This document shows, one piece after another, positions 27,878 through 36,185 of a stretch of DNA of 64,000 nucleotides (positions are counted from its first letter, which is position 1; each line of letters opens with the position of its first letter). Origin of the DNA: Falsiruegeria mediterranea M17 (GTDB taxonomy: Bacteria; Pseudomonadota; Alphaproteobacteria; Rhodobacterales; Rhodobacteraceae). The notes under the pieces were generated by a model that had not been told where the DNA came from, searched no databases, and was given only the letters and a program-made list of their open reading frames with translations. The DNA lies in assembly GCF_900302455.1 (NCBI RefSeq), contig NZ_ONZG01000017.1, positions 1-64,000 of the forward strand, given 5' to 3'. Position numbers and translations under genes: made by a program.

Positions 27878-30117
27878 GCGCGGCGTCCCCAATCCGAAAT
27901 CGACGTGACTTTGCCACCACGCGCCCTGCGGCCGGCTCCAGCTCCTGAACGGCTGTACAGGCGATAGGTTTCGCCCAACCACGGATCTTCGTTCAACTCG
28001 CTGAAGTTCAAGACGACTCCGGCCAGTTTCTTGCGTGACAACCGCGTCAACGCGCGACGCGCGCCGTCAATTTGGGTCTGCCCCCAACGGACGGCAAACA
28101 AGATGCGGTCGCTATGGCGCGACAGAATTGCGCAATCAGCCACATTGGCTGCCGGTGGTCCATCAATGACGATAAGGTCATAGTCCTGTCGCGCTTGCTG
28201 CAGGAACTCGGACAGTTTCGGGGACTCCAGTGCATTGATCGGCATGTCGGTCAGAATGCCCGCAGGCAAGACATCCAACACGCCATCTTCGACATCTGTA
28301 CTGGGTTGCCAATCTGCGCCTTGCAGAATGTCCGCCAACCCGGTTTCTTCATCCAACCCATACAGCTCGGACAGCCCGGCACGACGCAGATCACCGTCAA
28401 TCAACAAAACCTTCTGCCCTGCAACGCTTCCTGATGTGGCCAAGGCCGCAGCGATCGACGTCTTGCCCTCAAACGGAGCTGTCGAAGCCAGATAGATCAC
28501 CGGTGCCGTCCCGTCGTCATTGTGATCGGCACTGACTGAATATCGCAACGCTGCCACGGTTTCGGTGAACGGTGAGAGCGGCTCAGCCTCAATGATCTCG
28601 GGAATGGCCTGCCGTTTGTCCAGCTTGGGCAATTGCACCAAAATCTGAACCCCCAGTGCACTTTCGATCTGAGCAACCGTTCGAAATGTCGTATCCAGAG
28701 CTTCGCGCGCCAAACCCCAAAGAACTGCGATCATTGCACCAAACACGAACCCCAAGATGACGAACACCTTGACCGGGGGGTAGACCGGCTCCAATGGGGT
28801 TGTCGCACTGGTCACCACTTGTGTCCCGCTTGTCGAGAAGGAACTGAGCTCTTCGGCCAGGCCGGCATTGTCCAGATAACGTTGATACCGCAGACGATAG
28901 GCCTCGGCCACGCGTTCCAATTGTTGAAGATCGACGTTGTTGCGGATCTCAATCTTGGATTGACCGCTGGCTCTAAGCAGAGCCTCACCGAGCAGGCGGG
29001 CCCGGTTCTCCAAGGTTTCGACTTCGTTGCCAAGCACATTCACGATGCGCCGCACCTGTCGGTCGATCTGACGTTCGATCGCGGCCCGGGTTTGCCGCAC
29101 CTGCTCCAGACGCGCGTTGTCCCCGCGTGACGTCGCACTTAGATCGCGTTCACGCAGCTCAACCTGAAACAACTGCTGGCGCAACTCGGTTAGAATTTCG
29201 GACGATTGCACCTCGGGAAGGTTCAGAATGTCGCCTCCAGCCTCAAGAAGGGTCTGAGCCCTCTCGAAAGCCGCGCGTTTCAAGGCCAATTCGCCGCGCG
29301 CTCGAACGAGCTCGGCGTTCAATTCGGTGATCTGCTGATCGCTCAACGAGGCACCGTCGGCCTCTCCTATCAGCCCATGCTTGACCCGAAAGTCCGTAAC
29401 GGATTTCTCGGCGAGTTCGACCTCTTGCCTCAACTCTTCGGCCCGAGCATCGATCCAATCAGACATTTGCAGGGCATCTGCGCGACGCTGACTGATGCGC
29501 AGATCAACATATGTGGCCACCACGGCTTCGGTCACGCGGTGCGCAAGCTTGGGCGAGTTGGCCCGAATATCGATTGTAATGACATTGGTATCCCCTTCGC
29601 GGGATACGCTCAGAGCATCATCCAGCGCTTTGCGCGCGCTCAATGCCGCTGGGTCTGGTGCCCCTTCGGGCAAGGGGCCACGTCCCGTTTGATGGTCACT
29701 GGGCACCAGTTGCTTGATGTATCTGATCGCCAGCTCGACAATATTGGGAGGTTTGGATTGGAAAAACGGCTCAGACGTCAAATCCGCCTTTTCAACAACC
29801 TTGAGCAAAGTGTCATCTGCTTGGATCACCAGTATCTGGCCATCAACATAGCTGGTTCCAATCGCAGGAAAGGTCGGATTTTCCTCTTCGATCGGATTGG
29901 TTGCCGGGCGCTCGATCATCAGTTGTGCCGAGCTCTTGTAGAGCCGCTCGATATTGAGAGCCGCATAGAGCGCCGCGACGGCGCACAAAAGACCCAGAAA
30001 CGCGATACGCCAGAAATGCCGTCGCGCGAACGACAGGGACTGGCGGAACAATTCTGCCAGCGTCATGTCTTGATCGGGGCCTCTTCTGAGCTCATTTCCG
30101 GTTCGATTTTCAGTCAT
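27874..30117 (-). CDS. Polysaccharide co-polymerase with tyrosine-kinase domain (Wzc/ExoP-like)
   Basis: A 747-residue protein. The Wzz chain-length domain is near the N-terminus, with a first membrane helix FLGLLCAVAALYAALNIE, followed by a long coiled-coil periplasmic region and a second helix KVFVILGFVFGAMIAVLWGL. The C-terminal BY-kinase has Walker A STAPFEGKTSIAAALA, Walker A' VLLIDGDLRRAG and Walker B DLIVIDGPPA. The ATG at 30117 overlaps the stop of the ExoY-like gene as ATGA. Unlike classical Wzc, the C-terminal tail has only two tyrosines (YRLYSRS) before a basic end, so autophosphorylation control may be reduced. It controls chain length and export with the Wzx and Wzy partners. Confidence 0.88.
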   Translation of the reverse strand: MTENRTGNELRRGPDQDMTLAELFRQSLSFARRHFWRIAFLGLLCAVAALYAALNIERLYKSSAQLMIERPATNPIEEENPTFPAIGTSYVDGQILVIQADDTLLKVVEKADLTSEPFFQSKPPNIVELAIRYIKQLVPSDHQTGRGPLPEGAPDPAALSARKALDDALSVSREGDTNVITIDIRANSPKLAHRVTEAVVATYVDLRISQRRADALQMSDWIDARAEELRQEVELAEKSVTDFRVKHGLIGEADGASLSDQQITELNAELVRARGELALKRAAFERAQTLLEAGGDILNLPEVQSSEILTELRQQLFQVELRERDLSATSRGDNARLEQVRQTRAAIERQIDRQVRRIVNVLGNEVETLENRARLLGEALLRASGQSKIEIRNNVDLQQLERVAEAYRLRYQRYLDNAGLAEELSSFSTSGTQVVTSATTPLEPVYPPVKVFVILGFVFGAMIAVLWGLAREALDTTFRTVAQIESALGVQILVQLPKLDKRQAIPEIIEAEPLSPFTETVAALRYSVSADHNDDGTAPVIYLASTAPFEGKTSIAAALATSGSVAGQKVLLIDGDLRRAGLSELYGLDEETGLADILQGADWQPSTDVEDGVLDVLPAGILTDMPINALESPKLSEFLQQARQDYDLIVIDGPPAANVADCAILSRHSDRILFAVRWGQTQIDGARRALTRLSRKKLAGVVLNFSELNEDPWLGETYRLYSRSGAGAGRRARGGKVTSISDWGRRA

Positions 30118-30800
30118 TGTCCCTGCCATCGCACAACAACGAGGCTGGTCTTGAAGAGCAGCAATAAATCCCCGCCAAAACTTAGGTCGGCAAAATATCG
30201 TGCATCCATCTTGACCCGCTCCGCGTAACTGACGCGTCCGCGTCCGTGTACTTGCCAAAGGCCGGTCACGCCGGGCCTAAGAGCCAAGTATTTGGGAAGA
30301 TGCCCAGCATACCGGTCCAATTCATCGACCGTCACCGGCCTCGGGCCAACAAGGCTCATCTCCCCTCGAAGTACATTAACAATTTGAGGCAACTCGTCCA
30401 AGCTTGTACGTCTCAGGAAACGACCCACGCGCGTGATCCTGGGGTCGTCAGTCAGTTTTTGCTGGGCATCCCACTCCTGTCTCGCCTTAGCGTTTTCCTG
30501 CAAATGTTGCCGGAGCAAGCGTTCAGATCCCACTTGCATGGTCCGAAATTTCAAACACTTGAACGCTCGCCCGCCGCGACCAACCCGCTCGTGCGAAAAC
30601 ACTGGTGGACCGCCATCGAGCCACACCAGCACCGAAATCAGCAGAAATACGGGAAAACAAAGAACCAATAAGAAAACTGCCAACACAATATCAAGAACAC
30701 GTTTGCCGACCGCCCTATAGATTTGACTTCCAGTGGACGGAGCTACCTCGGTCGGACATACATGTTTGTTCAGCCAAGGCTGACTTAGATCGTCTTTCAT
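30114..30800 (-). CDS. Undecaprenyl-phosphate sugar phosphotransferase (ExoY/WcaJ family)
   Basis: A 228-residue initiating enzyme that moves a sugar-1-phosphate onto undecaprenyl phosphate. It has one N-terminal membrane helix (VLDIVLAVFLLVLCFPVFLL) and the family core: SHERVGRGGRAFKCLKFRTM, RTSLDELPQIVNVLRGEMSL with the DE pair, VGPRPVTVDEL, and RPGVTGLWQVHGR. It is short and without the extra membrane helices of WcaJ, hence ExoY-like. It is the first gene of the five-gene coupled minus-strand operon. G-rich sequence precedes the ATG. Confidence 0.92.
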   Translation of the reverse strand: MKDDLSQPWLNKHVCPTEVAPSTGSQIYRAVGKRVLDIVLAVFLLVLCFPVFLLISVLVWLDGGPPVFSHERVGRGGRAFKCLKFRTMQVGSERLLRQHLQENAKARQEWDAQQKLTDDPRITRVGRFLRRTSLDELPQIVNVLRGEMSLVGPRPVTVDELDRYAGHLPKYLALRPGVTGLWQVHGRGRVSYAERVKMDARYFADLSFGGDLLLLFKTSLVVVRWQGQ

Positions 30801-31009
30801 CTTGAGAGTCCCCCAACTCTAAAGATTTCAATCAATGCGGCTTTGAACCTAGCACATTCGACTAAGATTGATCAGATTAAGAAGAAAATCATCGTCCGGG
30901 CGCTGGAAACAAACTGTTTCCGAGTAAGATTGCAGCAACAATTGCTACAGTTTCCACAACATTGTCGCGCCTTCCAAAACTCTGGGAAAGGTTTTGAAAA
31001 GGAAGAAGA
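30801..31009. promoter_or_regulatory. Divergent regulatory region of the polysaccharide locus
   Basis: This interval separates the minus-strand operon from the plus-strand glycosyltransferase and is AT-rich. It contains a perfect seven-base dyad at 30905-30921 (GGAAACA-AAC-TGTTTCC), a second dyad at 30934-30946 (AGCAA-CAA-TTGCT), and another copy of GTTTCC near 30950. The arrangement suggests a protein-binding site acting on both promoters. I cannot name the regulator. Confidence 0.45.
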
Positions 31010-32194
31010 ATGGCTGATTCGGCGAGTGATCTGATTTTAGGACCACAAAAAGACACAACACCGAAGGGTTTGGCGACCCATGTTGTTAAGTCTGGAGAAA
31101 GGCTGGTGGTTTTGAACGTCTGCGAGACGGCTCAAGGCGGTGTCGGCCGATATCAGGACGCCTTGGCTGCTCTCGCGGATCACGGTTTCGAGCCACATGT
31201 TCTTCTACCTGATTCGGATATCGGGATACTGACCGACTCATCACGGGCCGCAACCTTTTCCCGCCTCAAACGTGGTCCACGTGCGATAATACAAATGATC
31301 CGCGTATTTCTGTCCGAGCGAAAAAGGCTGAAACCAGACCTCTATTTCTTCCACAGTACATTTACCCTACTGCCATTGCTGGCGCTTCGCCTGCTTCGGG
31401 ATAAGACACCAGCGGTGTATTGCGCCCATTGCTGGGCCGCCAATTCCGATGGTCCTGACACGATGAGGAAACAGATTATCCGACTAATCGAAGGTCGCCT
31501 GTGCGGTTTGGCGGATCTGATCGTGAACGTTTCGCGATCAGACGCGGGTATCGCCCGCCAATACAAGTACCGTGGACGCCATGTTGTTGTGGAAAATGCA
31601 GTGACCGAACCGCGCTCAAACGCGACGGAAGATCTGTTCCCGCGTCCGTCACAAGACACCATAAATCTTCTCTTTGTTGGACGGTTCGACCGTCAGAAGG
31701 GCTTGGACATACTGCTCGACGCCTTCAGGCGGGCCCAAGACCAAAACCCTGCTCTGCACCTTCATCTTGTAGGAGAGCCGGTTCGCGGCGGAGAAGTTCC
31801 CCCATTGCCCCTAGGGACGACCCATCATGGTTGGGTCGCTCCAGATCAGATCGACCACTATTTTCGGTCCGCCGACTGCCTGGTCGTTCCCTCGCGATGG
31901 GAAGGCTTGCCATTGGTTATCCCAGAGGCATATCGGAACGGCACCCCGGTTCTGGCCGCACGCACCAGCGGAATGGAACATTTGATCGAAGACGGGCAAA
32001 CCGGCAATACGTTCCCACTCGACAGCACCGCGCTTGCTGCGCTCCTGATTTCGCTAGAGCACTCTGTCTTGGCCCAAATGGGGCAGAATGCGCGTTTGCT
32101 GTACGAACGCCGCTTTACCATCGACCGCTTCAGCCGCGAAATGGCCGCGTATCTTCATGATCTGGTCTCGAGCAAGGCGGAGGCAGACAAATGA
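31010..32194 (+). CDS. Glycosyltransferase, GT4 type
   Basis: A 394-residue GT-B fold glycosyltransferase. The N-terminal glycine-rich acceptor region reads LNVCETAQGGVGRYQDALAAL. The C-terminal nucleotide-sugar domain has LLFVGRFDRQKGLDILLDAF, and the E-x7-E motif is in WEGLPLVIPEAYRNGTPV. The ATG is preceded by AAGGAAGA. It ends in an ATGA overlap with a sulfotransferase gene, so the two are probably made together. It likely adds a sugar to the repeat unit of the neighbouring operon. Confidence 0.88.
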   Translation: MADSASDLILGPQKDTTPKGLATHVVKSGERLVVLNVCETAQGGVGRYQDALAALADHGFEPHVLLPDSDIGILTDSSRAATFSRLKRGPRAIIQMIRVFLSERKRLKPDLYFFHSTFTLLPLLALRLLRDKTPAVYCAHCWAANSDGPDTMRKQIIRLIEGRLCGLADLIVNVSRSDAGIARQYKYRGRHVVVENAVTEPRSNATEDLFPRPSQDTINLLFVGRFDRQKGLDILLDAFRRAQDQNPALHLHLVGEPVRGGEVPPLPLGTTHHGWVAPDQIDHYFRSADCLVVPSRWEGLPLVIPEAYRNGTPVLAARTSGMEHLIEDGQTGNTFPLDSTALAALLISLEHSVLAQMGQNARLLYERRFTIDRFSREMAAYLHDLVSSKAEADK

Positions 32195-33087
32195 CCAAGT
32201 CACAGGGCCTACCCTCTTTGATCATCGCGGGCGTGCCCAAGGCGGGAACGACCTCGGTCTTTGACTGGCTGAGCGCCCATCCTCAGGCACAAGGATCGAC
32301 GTTGAAAGAGACCTGTTTCTTTGCCGATCCCGGCAGCCATGTCTTTCGATCCGATTTCAACAGCGATCAGGGTTTGGACACCTATCGAAGCGTCTTTCCG
32401 GCTGTTTGCACAGATGACACCTTGCTGTTCGAAGCAACCCCTTCGTATATCTACAGCGCCCGAGCTTTGGATCTGATCCCGAAATTGCCAAGCGACGCCA
32501 AATGCCTGTTCCTTCTGCGAGAGCCATCCGCGCAAGTACGCTCGACGTATCAATACTATCGCAATACCTGGTCCTATATTCCGGCCGAAATGAGTTTTGC
32601 CGAATACCTGATCGCAGTTCGAAACCTAAGCCATGAGTTCGGCGGCAACGAGTTGGCCCGCGACGCCTTGGTCAACGTGGATTACGCGACTTGGTTACGC
32701 CTGTGGCGCGCACAACTGGGACCCGAGCGCATGAAAGTGTGCCTGTTCGAAGACCTCAAACGCGATCCCGGTGCCTTTATGTCCGCTCTGGCCGATTGGT
32801 GCGGCCTGGCCCCCGATTTCTATGCGGATTTCGCGTTTCAAACCAGCAACCAGAGTTACGAGGTGGTCAATCGATCGCTGCATGGGCTGAACATGGCGGT
32901 GCGGGATCGCCTGCCCAAGGGGCGGCTGTATGATCTGGCGCGCAAAGCGTATCGGCGCCTCAACACCCGTCCCGTGGAAAGAGACGCGGACGAGCAGGAA
33001 CTGCAGCGATTGAAGGAAGAATTTCTTCCCACCTATTCCGCGCTGGAAGACGAATTTGGGTTGGACCTGAGCCCTTGGCGCGATTGA
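32191..33087 (+). CDS. Sulfotransferase domain protein
   Basis: A 298-residue sulfotransferase. The PAPS-binding loop is LIIAGVPKAGTTSVFDWLSA at the N-terminus, and the second phosphate motif is FLLREPSAQVRSTYQYYRN near residue 110. It has the charged C-terminal region seen in heparan- or Stf0-like bacterial relatives. It is translationally coupled to the GT4 gene. A second, different sulfotransferase in the locus (23501-24295) strengthens the view that the polysaccharide, or a lipid carrier, is sulfated. It lacks a signal peptide. Confidence 0.85.
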   Translation: MTKSQGLPSLIIAGVPKAGTTSVFDWLSAHPQAQGSTLKETCFFADPGSHVFRSDFNSDQGLDTYRSVFPAVCTDDTLLFEATPSYIYSARALDLIPKLPSDAKCLFLLREPSAQVRSTYQYYRNTWSYIPAEMSFAEYLIAVRNLSHEFGGNELARDALVNVDYATWLRLWRAQLGPERMKVCLFEDLKRDPGAFMSALADWCGLAPDFYADFAFQTSNQSYEVVNRSLHGLNMAVRDRLPKGRLYDLARKAYRRLNTRPVERDADEQELQRLKEEFLPTYSALEDEFGLDLSPWRD

Positions 33088-33094
33088 GCCAGGA

Positions 33095-34291
33095 TCACCC
33101 CAGCATCCCGTCATAGATCTCGATCAACCGCGAGAGATGTTGTTTGGGCGAGACCTGCGCCGCCAACGCGCTGCTGTCAAAGCGCCCGATCTGCTGCACC
33201 CGGCGCAAGCTGTCGGCCAAGGCCTCGATGTCTCGGCTGTCGTGAAGGATGCCGTTGACGCCATCCTTGACGACTTCGGCTGCAGCCGTCCAACGGCCAC
33301 ACACCACCGGAACCCCGCGCAAAAGCGCCTCGATCGGGACCAGCGGCTGGCATTCATACCACTGGCTGGGAAACACCAATGCCCGTGCCATGCCCAGTTC
33401 CACCTGAACCTGCTCAGCGTCGAGCCACCCGGTGATCCGGGCGTCAGGGTTGGCTTGCCGAATGGCCTGAGTTTCTGGGCCGTCGCCGACAAACACGGCC
33501 TGTACCCCGGCCAGACTGGCGGCCTTGGCAAATTGCAACGCGCCCTTTTCGGGTGAAAACCGTCCCACAAACACGAAATTCTCGTTCTGTGTAGCATCTA
33601 CCTCGGGTCCGCCGACCTCAACCGGGTTGGGCAGACTGTGCAGGCGCGTCGATTTGGACAGAGAGGGCTGCATGGCCTGAAGCTGCGTTTTCGAAATATA
33701 GGCAACGTCGGTCAGCCCGCGAGGGATCAGCCCGGGCCCCCGCGCGACCGCCGACCGGGCCACGCGCCATACCTTGTGGCTGACATGGCGGGCGTCGCAG
33801 TTCACGGACAGGCACGCAGGCGACAATGGCCTGCGCGTACAGATCTCTTGCCGCCTGTAGTCGTAGAACCCGCCGTTGGGACAGGCGAGGAAATACTCGT
33901 GCATTGTATAAATCACCCGCAGCGGCCCTGACGCCAAGACCCGCCCCACCGAAGGAGACAGCGCCTTGGCCCAACCATGGCAATGGATCACTGAATTGGC
34001 CGGGTCCAGCTGCGCGACCTCGGTTCGGAGCGCGCGCAACGCCGTCCGGTTCCAAAGCCCAGTGGTCATGGCATTCATCCGACTGGGGTTATCCGCCAGC
34101 GTGTGCTGGTCCAGGCAGACGGTGCGGATGTTGCCATGGGTCAACTTCGGGTCCGGATCGCCCGAGGCGGCAAAGAACACCACCTGTACGCCTGCGTCGG
34201 CCAAGAGCCGCGCGCTGTCGATGGCAACCTTGGCCTGCCCTCCGTTGACGTCAGCAAAGTCGCCTACGATCAAAACGTTTCGAACCCGCAT
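33095..34291 (-). CDS. Glycosyltransferase, GT4 type
   Basis: A 398-residue GT-B glycosyltransferase. The N-terminus is NVLIVGDFADVNGGQAKVAI, a glycine-rich acceptor loop. The C-terminal domain contains FVFVGRFSPEKGALQFAKAA and VFPSQWYECQPLVPIEALL with the E-x7-E pair. It converges on the plus-strand sulfotransferase with only seven bases between the stops. The middle contains many cysteines (EYFLACPNGG, then CTRRPLSPACLSVNC), which is uncommon and might bind a metal. It is the outermost gene of the polysaccharide locus on this side. Confidence 0.85.
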   Translation of the reverse strand: MRVRNVLIVGDFADVNGGQAKVAIDSARLLADAGVQVVFFAASGDPDPKLTHGNIRTVCLDQHTLADNPSRMNAMTTGLWNRTALRALRTEVAQLDPANSVIHCHGWAKALSPSVGRVLASGPLRVIYTMHEYFLACPNGGFYDYRRQEICTRRPLSPACLSVNCDARHVSHKVWRVARSAVARGPGLIPRGLTDVAYISKTQLQAMQPSLSKSTRLHSLPNPVEVGGPEVDATQNENFVFVGRFSPEKGALQFAKAASLAGVQAVFVGDGPETQAIRQANPDARITGWLDAEQVQVELGMARALVFPSQWYECQPLVPIEALLRGVPVVCGRWTAAAEVVKDGVNGILHDSRDIEALADSLRRVQQIGRFDSSALAAQVSPKQHLSRLIEIYDGMLG

Positions 34292-34396
34292 ACGCCGAAA
34301 TTTCTCCCCAGATCGCCTCTCACACTAGGTTACAGCGTCATGGCTCGGCAAGTCGCTGTCTTAGAGCTGCTACCGGGGTGCTCCCGCCCATCGTCT

Positions 34397-34414
34397 ACCT
34401 CTCTGACGAGAGGT
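34397..34414. repeat. Small hairpin
   Basis: ACCTCTC and GAGAGGT form a perfect seven-base stem with a TGAC loop. It lies beside the much stronger hairpin at 34426-34460, between the catabolic operon and the last glycosyltransferase gene. It may be part of the same transcription-end structure. Confidence 0.35.
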
Positions 34415-34425
34415 CTCCTCTGGTT

Positions 34426-34460
34426 GGGCCGGGCGCCGCGCTGCGCGCGGCGCCCGGCCC
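34426..34460. terminator. Perfect 16-base GC hairpin, likely transcription terminator
   Basis: GGGCCGGGCGCCGCGC at 34426-34441 pairs perfectly with its reverse complement at 34445-34460 around the loop TGC. It is located 55 bases beyond the stop of the TPP-enzyme gene, the last gene of the long minus-strand operon. No run of T follows on either strand, so it may stop or protect the transcript without a classical U-tract. Confidence 0.6.
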
Positions 34461-34514
34461 GCCTGTTGCCACCCGTCAAATCTCACACGATCGGAGGAAA
34501 ACTTGCGTCTTCTT

Positions 34515-36185
34515 TCAGTCCTGATCGGTTACCTTGAAAAGATCCTTGCGTAGGGTCATCAGTGCCTTGGGGTCGATCTTGCCCTGGATAACGGTGGTCC
34601 GATTACTCTCGATGGCCCGCGTCAGCGCAGGGCCAACTTCGCCCGGCCCATCGATCCACATCCCCTGCCCGCCACACAGCTCTGCAAATTTGTCGAACCT
34701 GGGAGATTGGATTTCCGCCCCCAAGAGACGCCCACCATAGAACTCTTGCTGATAAGCCTTCTCGGCCCCCCAGGCCTCGTTGTCGAGCACCACGACAACG
34801 ATGGGCAACCCATGCTGGATCGCGGTCTGGATCTCGATCATCGTATAGCCGATGGCGCCGTCCCCCATCACCGCCACTACGGGTCGGCTGGGCGCAGCCG
34901 CCTTGGCCCCGATAGCAGCCGCGAGGCCAAAGCCCACCAGCCCGAAGTCCAGCGGTGTGATCAGTGACAGCGGCGCGTAATGCGCCAACCGGTCGGCGGC
35001 CTGTAGGCAGGTGTTCCCGGTGTCGAGCGTGACAATCGCGTCTTCCGGCAAGGCTACACGCAGTTCAGCCAAGGCGCGACGAGGATGCATGGGCAGGGTC
35101 GCGATCTGTGCCTCTTCTTCGCGCTCGGCTGCCAGGCTCTCCATGTCGGTCTTGAAAGCCGCACGCCAGTCGTCAGCTTGCGGTTTTCGCGCCTGGTTCA
35201 GCAGCGCCTCGGTCGTAAGCCGCGCATCCGCCTGCACCGCAATCTCGACCGGAAAATAGCGCCCCACTGCAGATCCGTCGATGTCCACATGGGCGATGCG
35301 CGTCTCGGCCCCCACATAGTCGTTGGAATGAAAGGTCGAGTTGAAGCCAAGCCGCGCGCCCAGCACGACCATCACATCCGCCTCTTTCGTCAGACGGCTG
35401 GCCACCCGGTTGCCACGCGGCCCAGCCTGACCGGCAAACCACGGGTGGCCGTGGCGCATGACGTCGGCATGCCCGGTCGAAGCCACAACTGGCACCTCCA
35501 GTTTTTCGGCCAGGGCGGTCAGCGCCTCTCGCCCTCGGCCCCATTTGAACCCGCCGCCGGCAAAGATCACCGGGCGCTCAGCCCCAGCCAGCAATTCGGC
35601 GATGGCAGCAACATCGTCAGGCGCGGCAGGGCCCGGGCGGGCGATGTTTACCGGCTGCGGATCGTTTGCAGGCACCATCTCGGCAAACAGATCGCGCGGT
35701 ACATGCAGAACCACCGGCCCCCGGCGGCCCGAGTTCGCCAATCGGATCGCATCCTCGAGCATCGCAGGCAGGCGCGCGGCGTCGCTGACCATGACCGAAC
35801 GCTTGCTGATCGGCGAAAAGAGCGCGACCTGATCGACCTCTTGGAACGTGTCCTTGGCGTGATCGCAGCGACTTATTGCACCGGCAACCACCACCAGCGG
35901 CGAATAGGCCAGCTGCGCCTCGGCCACGGCTGTCACCAGGTTGACCACCCCCGGCCCGGCCTGCGCGCCAAGCACCACGCCCGGCTTACCGGTCATTCGC
36001 GCCCAGGCGTCCGCCATATGGCCCGCCGCGCGCTCATCCCGCGCGCCGACATAGGTAAGGGCGCCGTCCTTGTACATCGCGTCATAGAGCTCGAGCATCG
36101 ACCCACCCAAGAGGCCAAAAACTGTGTCGATCCCGTTGGCCTTGAGAACGCGATAGGCCGCTTCGCCGCCGGTGATGTCTGTCAT
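34515..36185 (-). CDS. ThDP-dependent enzyme, acetolactate synthase / sulfoacetaldehyde acetyltransferase-like
   Basis: A 556-residue three-domain TPP enzyme. The catalytic glutamate is in GARDERAAGHMADAWAR, the middle domain begins near residue 185, and the TPP motif is GDGAIGYTMIEIQTAIQHGL, ending in LDNEAWG. The segment WGAEKAYQQEFYGGRLLGAE recalls Xsc (sulfoacetaldehyde acetyltransferase) more than true acetolactate synthase, which would also need a small subunit not seen here. It is the last gene of the eight-gene operon, with a four-base overlap with the amidase and GGAGATATAAG before the ATG. It may cleave a 2-oxo acid or an aldehyde formed from the pathway substrate. Exact reaction unknown. 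Confidence 0.8.
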   Translation of the reverse strand: MTDITGGEAAYRVLKANGIDTVFGLLGGSMLELYDAMYKDGALTYVGARDERAAGHMADAWARMTGKPGVVLGAQAGPGVVNLVTAVAEAQLAYSPLVVVAGAISRCDHAKDTFQEVDQVALFSPISKRSVMVSDAARLPAMLEDAIRLANSGRRGPVVLHVPRDLFAEMVPANDPQPVNIARPGPAAPDDVAAIAELLAGAERPVIFAGGGFKWGRGREALTALAEKLEVPVVASTGHADVMRHGHPWFAGQAGPRGNRVASRLTKEADVMVVLGARLGFNSTFHSNDYVGAETRIAHVDIDGSAVGRYFPVEIAVQADARLTTEALLNQARKPQADDWRAAFKTDMESLAAEREEEAQIATLPMHPRRALAELRVALPEDAIVTLDTGNTCLQAADRLAHYAPLSLITPLDFGLVGFGLAAAIGAKAAAPSRPVVAVMGDGAIGYTMIEIQTAIQHGLPIVVVVLDNEAWGAEKAYQQEFYGGRLLGAEIQSPRFDKFAELCGGQGMWIDGPGEVGPALTRAIESNRTTVIQGKIDPKALMTLRKDLFKVTDQD

